Origin: Syntrophales bacterium
GTDB taxonomy: Bacteria > Desulfobacterota > Syntrophia > Syntrophales > UBA5619
NCBI GenBank assembly: GCA_028712015.1
Contig: JAQTRB010000145.1
Location: 1 to 5,077 of the forward strand
DNA: 5,077 bases
Reading direction: 5' to 3'
The notes beneath the pieces are model-generated. The model was not told where the DNA came from. It made no database searches and saw only the letters and a list, made by a program, of their open reading frames with translations. Each line of letters starts with the position of its first letter. Positions within the stretch are counted from its first letter, which is position 1. Both the position numbers and the translations under genes were made by a program. Positions 1 through 5,077 of the stretch are shown here, one piece after another.

Positions 1-1
1 C

Positions 2-1405
2 TTTTTCAGCCTTATCCGGCTGGCGGTGGCTCCCTCTTTCGGCCTCGGCGTCGATGAGGCCCATTACTTTCTCTACGCCAAATACCTGGACCTCAGTTAC
101 GTGGACCACCCGCCGCTGGTCGGCTGGCTCCATGCGCCGATCTACTATCTGTTCGGGACCAGCGAATTCCTGGTCCGTCTTCCGGCCATCATCCTTTTCG
201 CGCTGACCACTTTCCTGCTTTATCAATTCACGGCGGCCCTGTCCGGCTCCAGACGGATAGCCCTGCTGGCCGCGCTGGCCGTGAACAGCTCCTTTCTGTT
301 CAATGCCTTGAGTTTCATGCTGCTGCCGGACTCCTTCCTGTATCCGCTCATGCTGCTCTTAATCTTTACGATCAAGAAGATGGAGGAATCTCCGGAACCA
401 AAATATTTCATCGGTCTCGGCCTGCTGCTGGGATTATCCGGTCTGGCCAAATATACCGCCATTCTGTTTGTGCCACCGCTTGTGGCCTATTTCATCATCA
501 AGCGACGCTACGACCTGCTTGTTTCAAAACAGATGCTCCTGGCAGCGGTCATTGCTCTGTTGATGGTTGCGCCGGTGTTGTACTGGAACCTGCAGAATGA
601 TTTTGTCAGCTTCCGCTATCAGACGGGCCATGTGCTGGGCGCCTCGTCTATCGACCTGAAGGCATTTATGACAGCCATTGCCGCTCAGTTCGGCAGTTAC
701 AGCCCCTTTTTGTTTTTGATCGCTTTCTACGGTTTTTTCAAAAGCTTCAGCGATAAAAACGACTGGCTCCGGCTTGCGCAACTTTTCGGAGGCGTCATCC
801 TGATCTTTTTTCTGTACACCTCGCTGCGCGAGACCGCCCTGCCCCACTGGAACAGCCCCTTCTATCTGTTGTTTATTCCGATCGGCGTGTATTATCTGAG
901 CGAACCCATCCGCAGAAAAAAAAAGATTTTCCTGAATTTCTCCATCGGCTTCAGCCTCATTGTCACACTGTTATTATACGCCGAACTGGGCGGAAAATTC
1001 ATTCATTTCCCCGATTACCAGTCCCCCTTCCGGGATATTTACGGATATGACGCCATGGCCGCGGAAGCGAATAAAATTCTCAATAAGAATCAAAGCGCCA
1101 AGCAGGCCCTGGCCGTCACGAACTGGACGGTCGGCAGCCGCATGACCTATTACGCTTTACCCTACAAAATGGAAGTTTATGTGATCGACAAGCGCCAGGA
1201 TCAGTTCGATTTCTGGCAGAAGAAGCCTCCGCTGGGTTATGATCTGCTGTTCATCAACACACGCTTCGACCGCGAGGACATCGAAAAAGCCTACCGCTGC
1301 GACATCGTTGAAACCGTCAAGAACATGGATATCCTGATCAACGGCGGAAAGGTCAATAGCGCCGATTTTGTCTGGTGCAGAAATTTCCGGGGGGACAAGC
1401 CGTGA
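2..1405 (+). CDS. Glycosyltransferase family 39 (ArnT/PMT-like) membrane protein, 5'-truncated by window edge
   Basis: Members of this family move a sugar from a polyprenyl-phosphate carrier to a lipid, protein or glycan on the outer side of the inner membrane. The reading frame is open from base 2 with no stop, and the family pattern starts mid-helix, so the true start is off the left edge; about 467 residues are visible and perhaps a few tens are missing. Counting from the internal GTG at 26, the signature loop after the first membrane helix is clear: GVDEAHY (residues 8-14, with the acidic D10-E11 pair) and DHPPLVGWL (27-35). Many hydrophobic helices follow to about residue 325, including the family-like segment LPHWNSPFY near 271, then a hydrophilic tail of about 130 residues. 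The stop overlaps the start of the phosphatase gene, so the two are probably co-translated. The acceptor and sugar cannot be told from sequence. An A9 run at 916-924 encodes lysines in a loop. Family call is firm; ArnT-type specificity is not established. Confidence 0.9.
   Translation, partial: FFSLIRLAVAPSFGLGVDEAHYFLYAKYLDLSYVDHPPLVGWLHAPIYYLFGTSEFLVRLPAIILFALTTFLLYQFTAALSGSRRIALLAALAVNSSFLFNALSFMLLPDSFLYPLMLLLIFTIKKMEESPEPKYFIGLGLLLGLSGLAKYTAILFVPPLVAYFIIKRRYDLLVSKQMLLAAVIALLMVAPVLYWNLQNDFVSFRYQTGHVLGASSIDLKAFMTAIAAQFGSYSPFLFLIAFYGFFKSFSDKNDWLRLAQLFGGVILIFFLYTSLRETALPHWNSPFYLLFIPIGVYYLSEPIRRKKKIFLNFSIGFSLIVTLLLYAELGGKFIHFPDYQSPFRDIYGYDAMAAEANKILNKNQSAKQALAVTNWTVGSRMTYYALPYKMEVYVIDKRQDQFDFWQKKPPLGYDLLFINTRFDREDIEKAYRCDIVETVKNMDILINGGKVNSADFVWCRNFRGDKP
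1389..1395 (+). promoter_or_regulatory. Ribosome-binding site that decides the phosphatase start
   Basis: A GGGGGGA run lies 6 nt before the GTG at 1402, inside the end of the glycosyltransferase gene. It supports GTG 1402 rather than the upstream in-frame GTG at 1375 (no purine-rich sequence before it) or the ATG at 1414. GTG 1402 also gives a GTGA overlap with the preceding stop, typical of translational coupling. Confidence 0.6.
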
Positions 1406-2058
1406 CGCGCCGCATGCACGCCGTCGCCGCCGTCACCTTACTGCCGGCAGCCCTGGCGGTGGTCAGCTACATGCTGCTCGACCGGCCGTTGAGCCTTTTC
1501 TGTCGGGACCTAGCTCCCGAGATCGTACAAGTCTTCCAGTGGATTACCGAACTGGGCGTTTCGACCGGGTATCTACTTGGTCTCGCCGCGCTGTTTATCT
1601 TCTTCAAGTTCATCCGGCCCCGTGCGCTTGCGGCGCGCCGCGTTCTTTTTGTTTTTGCAGCCATCGCCGTCTCCGGTGTGGCCATTAATCTGATCAAGCC
1701 CCTGGTGGGACGTCTGCGGCCCAAGCTGCTGTTCGAAGCCGGCCTCTTTGGATTCGACCCGTTCCGGATCGGCTACGAATACAATTCTTTTCCATCCGGT
1801 CATGCCACGACGGCTTTCGCCCTGGCGGCATCACTGGCGATTTTCTTCCCGCGCTGGCGGCTGCCGCTGTTCGGTCTGGCCGCCGTCGTCGGCCTGAGCC
1901 GTATCGTTGTCGGCGCGCACTATCTGAGCGACGTCATCGGGGGCGCCTATGCGGGTATCATGACGGTTTTCCTGCTGTTTCTTCTTTGCCGCCGCCGCGG
2001 CTGGCTGGATTTCCCGGGAGATTCAGATATGGAAAGTGCCTGTCTGAAGCAGGATTGA
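1402..2058 (+). CDS. PAP2-family membrane phosphatase (lipid phosphatase, possibly lipid A or undecaprenyl-pyrophosphate type)
   Basis: Removes phosphate from a lipid phosphate or pyrophosphate at the periplasmic face of the inner membrane. The 218-residue protein (from GTG 1402) carries all three motifs of the family: KPLVGRLRP (K99, R106, P107), FPSGH (P131-H134, H134 being the expected proton donor), and SRIVVGAHYLSD (S166, R167, H173 nucleophile, D177). Around them are about five to six hydrophobic helices, and the length is normal for single-domain PAP2 enzymes. A longer version starting at GTG 1375 (227 residues) is possible but lacks a good ribosome-binding site. The gene is coupled to the glycosyltransferase upstream. 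Such pairs fit either recycling of the undecaprenyl carrier or dephosphorylation of lipid A (LpxE/LpxF are PAP2 enzymes); sequence alone does not choose between these. The 3' end abuts the integrase relic, whose reading frame on the other strand stays open into this gene, so the last residues may be junction-derived. Confidence 0.92.
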   Translation: MTRRMHAVAAVTLLPAALAVVSYMLLDRPLSLFCRDLAPEIVQVFQWITELGVSTGYLLGLAALFIFFKFIRPRALAARRVLFVFAAIAVSGVAINLIKPLVGRLRPKLLFEAGLFGFDPFRIGYEYNSFPSGHATTAFALAASLAIFFPRWRLPLFGLAAVVGLSRIVVGAHYLSDVIGGAYAGIMTVFLLFLLCRRRGWLDFPGDSDMESACLKQD

Positions 2059-2059
2059 T

Positions 2060-2170
2060 CACGCCCTTGATTTTTACCACTGGTTGTCCGATGCGGTCGA
2101 GGGGGCTTTGCAGACTGCGGATATTGCGAGCCATTACATGGGTGTAAATCTCCGTGGTCTTGACATCCGC
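2060..2170 (-). pseudogene. C-terminal remnant of an integron-type tyrosine recombinase (intI relic)
   Basis: Read on the minus strand from 2170, the frame gives A-DVKTTEIYTHV-MARNIRSLQ-SPLDRI and continues GQPVVKIKGVI. This matches the end of tyrosine recombinases: the region after the GH of the HxxR/H box, then the catalytic tyrosine (codon 2144-2146) in its usual TTxIYTHV context. The SPLD close to the C-terminus is the usual ending of integron integrases such as IntI1. Everything upstream is missing: a TAA lies at 2177-2179 in the same frame and the catalytic Arg/Lys/His boxes are absent, so the gene is dead. About 27 to 37 codons remain of a family that is normally around 320 residues. 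The frame has no stop until 1958-1960, inside the phosphatase gene, so the original stop seems lost. Its orientation (5' end toward the cassette) is the standard integron layout. Integron origin rather than another XerC/D-like integrase is inferred from SPLD plus the adjacent cassette. Confidence 0.8.
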
Positions 2171-2258
2171 TATCTTTTAATATCACAATAAGTGGAAATT
2201 TGTTTCATATATATGTCCTGATATGATGGAATGTTTTCCGTCTATTTTACTGTTAGGC
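2171..2258 (+). other. Probable attI-side remnant and cassette insertion junction (core GTTAGGC)
   Basis: Between the integrase relic and the methyltransferase cassette lies an AT-rich stretch of about 80 bp, unlike the GC-rich genes on both sides. It ends in GTTAGGC at 2252-2258, a perfect match to the integron core site GTTRRRY, with crossover expected between G2252 and T2253. In a working integron the attI site lies exactly here. No second integrase-binding box could be identified by eye, so calling the whole stretch attI is inference; the core site itself is directly seen. Confidence 0.55.
2200..2227 (+). promoter_or_regulatory. Candidate sigma-70 promoter for the cassette (Pc-like position)
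   Basis: TTGTTT at 2200-2205 and TATGAT at 2222-2227 are separated by 16 bp. The -10 box matches 5 of 6 consensus bases and the -35 box 3 of 6. It lies upstream of the core site and points into the methyltransferase cassette, where integron cassette promoters are usually found in attI or the integrase gene. The surrounding AT-richness makes chance matches likely. Confidence 0.3.
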
Positions 2259-2284
2259 CGTGACCGAATCTATTCACACCCGAA

Positions 2285-2290
2285 AGGAGA
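2285..2290 (+). promoter_or_regulatory. Ribosome-binding site of the cassette methyltransferase
   Basis: AGGAGA, within GAAAGGAGAT, lies 9 nt before the ATG at 2300. It is a strong Shine-Dalgarno sequence inside the cassette itself, so the gene brings its own translation signal. Confidence 0.8.
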
Positions 2291-2299
2291 TTTTCTGCA

Positions 2300-3046
2300 A
2301 TGGACATTCCACGGATCTTCAACCTCACCGAAAGTGCTCACCGCATCCATGACCCGTTCACGCCCGAAAAGCTCGCCACTCTCGGCGCGGCGCTGCGTCT
2401 GGAAAAGGGAACCCGAGTGCTCGACCTCGGCAGCGGTTCGGGGGAGATGCTGTGCACCTGGGCACGTGATTACGGAGTCATCGGCACCGGCATCGACATG
2501 AGCCAGTTGTTCACCGAGCAAGCGAAACGCCGCGCTGAAGAACTCGGCGTCGCCGATCAAGTCAAGTTCATCCATGGCGATGCTGCCGGCTACGTCTCTG
2601 ACGAGAAGGCCGGTGTGGCAGCCTGTCTCGGCGCCACGTGGATCGCCGGCGGAGTCGCCGGCACCATCGAGCTTCTGGCGCAGAGCCTCCGCCCCGGAGG
2701 GATCATCCTCGTCGGCGAGCCCTACTGGCGGCAGTTACCGCCGACGGAAGATATTGCCAAGGGGTGTCTTGCCGGCTCAATCTCCGACTTTCTCCTGCTT
2801 CCGGAACTTCTCGCGTCTTTCGGCCGCCTCGGCTACGACGTCGTGGAAATGGTTTTGGCAGACCAGGACAGCTGGGACAGATACGAGGCGGCCAAGTGGC
2901 TCACCATGCGCCGATGGCTTGAAGCCAATCCCGACGACGAGTTCGCGAAAGATGTTCGATCCAAACTAACCTCGGAACCCGAGCGCTACGCAGCTTACAC
3001 GCGTGAATACCTGGGCTGGGGCGCGTTCGCGCTGATGACGCGGTGA
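2300..3046 (+). CDS. YjhP-like class I SAM-dependent methyltransferase (cassette-borne)
   Basis: A soluble 248-residue Rossmann-fold methyltransferase; substrate unknown. The SAM-binding motif I is LDLGSGSGE (41-49). The acidic residue binding the ribose is D66 in GIDMS, motif II lies around GDAA (93-96), and the post-motif strand is RPGGIILVGEPYW (131-143). The C-terminal half contains the characteristic stretch YEAAKWLTMRRW-LEANPDDEF (195-215). The opening MDIPRIF-NLTESAHRIH and the whole layout recall E. coli YjhP, a 248-residue predicted methyltransferase of the KpLE2 phage-like element; this is from memory, not a search. Start at ATG 2300 is fixed by a strong ribosome-binding site. The gene is the sole content of an integron cassette, with its attC starting 47 bp after the stop. 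It is intact and its motifs are preserved, so it looks functional. Transcription probably depends on a promoter in the adjacent att region. A role in small-molecule methylation or resistance is possible but nothing in the sequence shows it. Confidence 0.92.
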   Translation: MDIPRIFNLTESAHRIHDPFTPEKLATLGAALRLEKGTRVLDLGSGSGEMLCTWARDYGVIGTGIDMSQLFTEQAKRRAEELGVADQVKFIHGDAAGYVSDEKAGVAACLGATWIAGGVAGTIELLAQSLRPGGIILVGEPYWRQLPPTEDIAKGCLAGSISDFLLLPELLASFGRLGYDVVEMVLADQDSWDRYEAAKWLTMRRWLEANPDDEFAKDVRSKLTSEPERYAAYTREYLGWGAFALMTR

Positions 3047-3092
3047 TGAGGGAATTACAGGGCGACTCAGAAAGAGGGGAAAGTCCAATCAT

Positions 3093-3152
3093 GCCTAACA
3101 ACTCATTCAAGTCGTCGCCGCTTCGCAGCTCGGCTTAATTCAGGCGTTATAA
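3093..3152 (+). other. Integron attC recombination site (59-base element)
   Basis: The site is about 60 bp, of the compact type found in aadA-like cassettes. Seen directly: R'' box GCCTAAC (3093-3099); L'' arm TTCAAGTCG (3106-3114); central hairpin GCCGC-TTC-GCAGC (3117-3129, one C.A mismatch); L' arm CGGCTTAA (3131-3138), complementary to L'' with one G.T wobble and one extra C (3108), the usual extrahelical base that orients the site; then TTCAGGC and the R' core at 3146. The bases after the crossover, GTTATAA, fit the GTTRRRY consensus poorly because they come from the downstream DNA. The cassette's own first bases restore a perfect R' box in the excised circle. Confidence 0.93.
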
Positions 3153-3201
3153 ATATTCTTGATGGTTGGGACTCTCGGGGACGGATTCCGAGTTGCGTAT
3201 G

Positions 3202-3208
3202 AAGGGAG
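3202..3208 (+). promoter_or_regulatory. Ribosome-binding site of the YhjD-like gene
   Basis: AAGGGAG lies 7 nt before the GTG at 3216 and fixes that non-ATG start. No better in-frame start with a ribosome-binding site is seen nearby. Confidence 0.7.
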
Positions 3209-3215
3209 ATGAACA

Positions 3216-4238
3216 GTGGCAGCAATCGTCCCGCAGGTGCAGGAAAAGGTCAAAGCGTTGAGGCAGATACCGGCGGTGGCACACGTGCTCCGGATGAACA
3301 CCCGGTATACCACCCGGATGGGAAACCAGTTCGCAGGGGCCATCACCTACTTCTCGTTACTCGCAATGGTGCCCATCCTAATGTTTGCGTTCGCGGCTTG
3401 CGGGTTCACTCTGACAGTGCTGCGTCCCGATTTGCTGGAACGTATTCAGGCAGCGATCATGATACAGCTGCAGGGCGCTCCTGAGGTCCTGCAGGCCCAA
3501 CTGACCGGACTGATTGAGGGCTTGCTGCGCAACTGGGCCTCGGTGGGGCTGGTGGGCCTTCTCTCTTCGATGTACTCCAGCGCCGGATGGGCAGGGAACC
3601 TGAAGTCTGCAGTGCGGGCCCAGACCCGCCCACTGTTTGACATGAAAGAGCGCAAACGTTTCATCCTTCTGGAGGTACTGCTGAATTTCGCGATTCTACT
3701 GGGCCTGCTCATCATCCTGGCAGTAACTTTCTCGCTTGCAGTCGCGACGACATCCTTGACCGGCACGATCGTGCACTGGCTTGCACTGGATGAGGTCCCC
3801 GGCATCAATGTACTGCTGCGGATCGTGGGACCCATTCTGTCGGCCATTGCCGGATGGGCTATGTTTGTGTATCTTTATAAAGTGTTGCCGGAAGTCAAGT
3901 TTCCTTTCCGAATCATCGCGTGGGGTGCGCTGATCGGATCCGCGGGACTTTTCGGCCTGCAGTACCTCACCGGTTTTCTGATGGGCATATTTATGGGCAA
4001 TCCCGCGGCCGCCGTGTTCGGTCCCGTGATTGCACTGATGCTCTTCTTCAACCTTTTTGCGCGTCTAAATCTTTATGTGGCCGCATGGATCGCGACCTCT
4101 GTACAACCGGCTGTGGCTGACCATATCCAGGAGTTTGACCGTCCATTGCTGAAGGCTCCTAACGTGTCGGACCTGGTTCGCCAAGAGGTGCGGGCAGGGC
4201 TAAATATTGGTGAGAATCAGGAATGCTTTCCCATATAA
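3216..4238 (+). CDS. YihY/virulence factor BrkB family inner-membrane protein (YhjD-like)
   Basis: A 340-residue polytopic membrane protein with about six hydrophobic helices, roughly at 41-66, 106-123, 149-178, 200-222, 232-258 and 262-293. Family hallmarks are the entry motif RMGNQFAGAITYFSLLAMVP (34-53), the YSSAGWAGNLKSAVRAQTR segment (120-138) and the last helix with AAAVFGPVIALMLFFNLFAR (264-283) and AAWIAT (289-294). The RMGNQFAGAITYFS and AVRAQ features resemble the YhjD branch rather than YihY/BrkB proper. The biochemical function is unsettled. From memory, E. coli yhjD was found as a suppressor locus allowing growth without Kdo on lipid A, suggesting a link to lipid transport. The GTG start has a good ribosome-binding site. 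The gene begins 69 bp after the crossover point of the attC; no attC follows it, so it is either flanking chromosome or a cassette that has lost its attC. The C-terminal tail is hydrophilic and possibly cytoplasmic. Family assignment is strong. Confidence 0.92.
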   Translation: MAAIVPQVQEKVKALRQIPAVAHVLRMNTRYTTRMGNQFAGAITYFSLLAMVPILMFAFAACGFTLTVLRPDLLERIQAAIMIQLQGAPEVLQAQLTGLIEGLLRNWASVGLVGLLSSMYSSAGWAGNLKSAVRAQTRPLFDMKERKRFILLEVLLNFAILLGLLIILAVTFSLAVATTSLTGTIVHWLALDEVPGINVLLRIVGPILSAIAGWAMFVYLYKVLPEVKFPFRIIAWGALIGSAGLFGLQYLTGFLMGIFMGNPAAAVFGPVIALMLFFNLFARLNLYVAAWIATSVQPAVADHIQEFDRPLLKAPNVSDLVRQEVRAGLNIGENQECFPI

Positions 4239-4272
4239 TTTACAGCAACGGCATTCAGGGCGACGGCAAAAA

Positions 4273-4304
4273 CCCGCCGCGCCTTATTCCGTGCGTTCGG
4301 CGGG
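4273..4304. other. GC-rich hairpin between the YhjD-like gene and the second methyltransferase
   Basis: CCCGCCG (4273-4279) pairs perfectly with CGGCGGG (4298-4304), with a possible inner CGC/GCG pairing. On the + strand no T run follows, so it is a poor terminator for rightward transcription. On the minus strand the stem is followed by TTTTT (complement of 4268-4272), so it could end leftward transcripts, though no leftward gene is seen. The 3' arm also covers the GGGG that is the only Shine-Dalgarno-like sequence for the next gene. Confidence 0.5.
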
Positions 4305-4316
4305 GATAACGAAACC

Positions 4317-5077
4317 ATGGAAAAAACATACGTTCACGGGTACGATCCGCGGGAAAACGTTCGCTTACAGGATCAGGCTAAGACCTTGGTCGACCTGTTG
4401 CATTCCGATACGGCATATCCAGCGGGAAGCCGCGTCTTGGAAGCCGGTTGCGGCGTCGGCGCACAAACGGTGGCACTGGCAAGGAATAGCCCCGGAGCTT
4501 CGATTGTATCCGTTGACATCTCGGAGGATTCGGTTTCTCAGGCTGAGCAGAAACTCCGGGCGGCGGCGCTTACCAATGTCCGGTTCCAGCAGGCGGACAT
4601 CTTGCATTTGCCCTTTCCCGCACAATCATTTGATCATGTCTTTGTCTGCTTCGTCCTGGAGCACCTGAAAGAGCCGCTTGCCGCCTTGCAGAAGTTGAAA
4701 ACATTTATCCGGCCGGGCGGAACCATCACGGTTATTGAAGGTGACCATGGTTCTGCCTACTTTCATCCTGACAGCGATGCCGCGCATGCCGCGATTCACT
4801 GCCAGGTCGAATTGCAGTCTCGCGCGGGTGGAAATGCGCTGATCGGCAGGTCCCTGTATCCGTTGCTGGTTACTGCAGGCTATGGAGAAGTTCGGGTATC
4901 CCCCCGGATGGTGTATGTCGATTCCAGCAAGCCGGAATGGGTCGATGGATTCACGAAAAAGACATTCACGGCGATGGTCGAGGGTGTACGTCAATCGGCG
5001 ATTGAGGAGGGTATCATCGATCCCATAACGTTCGACAACGGGATCAAGGCCCTATATCGAACGACTGAGCCGGATGG
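4317..5077 (+). CDS. Class I SAM-dependent methyltransferase, 3'-truncated by window edge
   Basis: The frame starts at ATG 4317 (MEKTYVHGYDPRENVRLQDQ) and stays open for 253 codons to the right edge. Related proteins known from memory end roughly 20-25 residues later, so most of the protein is here. It is a soluble Rossmann methyltransferase: motif I VLEAGCGVGAQ (40-50), ribose-binding acid D67 in VSVDIS, motif II QQADILHLPF (91-100, D94), then FDHVFVCFVLEHL (105-117) and RPGGTITVIEGDHGS (132-146). The C-terminal half has conserved-looking HCQVELQ (161-167) and RMVYVDSS (197-204) stretches, presumably for substrate binding. The substrate is unknown. It belongs to a different subfamily from the cassette methyltransferase. 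No in-frame start exists between the upstream stop and 4317. The ribosome-binding site is weak (GGGGA at 4302-4306, 10 nt away) and lies partly in a hairpin. It follows the YhjD-like gene by 78 bp and could be co-transcribed. Confidence 0.88.
   Translation, partial: MEKTYVHGYDPRENVRLQDQAKTLVDLLHSDTAYPAGSRVLEAGCGVGAQTVALARNSPGASIVSVDISEDSVSQAEQKLRAAALTNVRFQQADILHLPFPAQSFDHVFVCFVLEHLKEPLAALQKLKTFIRPGGTITVIEGDHGSAYFHPDSDAAHAAIHCQVELQSRAGGNALIGRSLYPLLVTAGYGEVRVSPRMVYVDSSKPEWVDGFTKKTFTAMVEGVRQSAIEEGIIDPITFDNGIKALYRTTEPD

Larger units (their letters stand above)
2253..3146 (+). mobile_element. Integron gene cassette carrying a YjhP-like methyltransferase
   Basis: The 894-bp unit runs from the crossover point in GTTAGGC (G2252^T2253) to the crossover point at the right end of the attC (G3146^T3147). 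It holds one gene in the + direction, 47 bp of leader and a 3'-terminal attC, the classic cassette plan. The check that it is one unit is internal: on circularisation the terminal G3146 joins TTAGGC to remake GTTAGGC, the exact reverse complement of the attC first box GCCTAAC (3093-3099). The cassette is therefore self-consistent and probably not rearranged since insertion. Confidence 0.88.

Noticed and set aside
1375..1401. Upstream GTG start for the phosphatase
   Set aside because: In frame, but lacks a ribosome-binding site; GTG 1402 has a G-rich one at proper distance and overlaps the previous stop.
1947..2186. Minus-strand open frame of 79 codons overlapping the integrase relic
   Set aside because: It is in a different frame from the recombinase similarity and its translation is low-complexity and unlike any family; only the adjacent frame carries the YTHV/SPLD signature.
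2270..2575. Minus-strand open frame of 101 codons opposite the cassette methyltransferase
   Set aside because: A shadow of the GC-rich coding frame on the + strand, with no recognisable domain or start signal.
3159..3187. Possible promoter for the YhjD-like gene starting with TTGATG
   Set aside because: No acceptable -10 box lies 16-18 bp downstream (only CGGATT-like sequence).
3173..3195. Small inverted repeat CTCGG/CCGAG upstream of the YhjD-like gene
   Set aside because: The stem is about 5-6 bp with a bulge and no T run or operator-like symmetry; it can easily arise by chance.
4239..4316. Possible second attC after the YhjD-like gene
   Set aside because: There is a GC stem, but no RYYYAAC or GTTRRRY boxes in the right positions and no L'/L'' arms with an extrahelical base.

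Overview
The window is a stretch of probably Gram-negative bacterial chromosome with moderately high GC. An ArnT-type lipid-linked sugar transferase, a PAP2 lipid phosphatase and a YhjD-type inner-membrane protein all point to a Gram-negative envelope. The overall style resembles delta-proteobacteria/Desulfobacterota or a metagenomic relative, but this is a low-confidence guess. All intact genes are on the + strand.

Left part (1-2058): the 3' part of a family 39 glycosyltransferase gene runs in from beyond the left edge. It is coupled by a GTGA overlap to a complete PAP2-family phosphatase with all three catalytic motifs. Together they look like a translationally coupled pair acting on polyprenyl-phosphate sugars or lipid A.

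Middle (about 2060-3152): this is the most interesting part. Directly after the phosphatase gene, on the minus strand, lies the C-terminal tail of a tyrosine recombinase of integron-integrase type. It keeps the nucleophile tyrosine context (TTEIYTHV) and a SPLD terminus, but everything upstream has been lost. To its right come an AT-rich stretch with a possible promoter, a perfect integron core site GTTAGGC (2252-2258), a YjhP-like SAM methyltransferase gene with its own ribosome-binding site, and a textbook attC recombination site (3093-3152). The first bases of this unit and the first box of the attC are exact reverse complements, as expected for a genuine integron gene cassette (2253-3146, 894 bp). 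The region is therefore read as a relic integron: dead integrase, att junction, one methyltransferase cassette.

Right part (3147-5077): a YihY/BrkB-family (YhjD-like) membrane protein is followed after 78 bp by a second, unrelated class I methyltransferase cut off by the right edge. The 78-bp gap holds a GC-rich hairpin whose 3' arm overlaps the only visible ribosome-binding sequence of the second methyltransferase. No attC is seen after the YhjD-like gene, so whether it is a second cassette or flanking chromosome is unresolved.

No rRNA, tRNA, CRISPR array or complete insertion sequence was seen.
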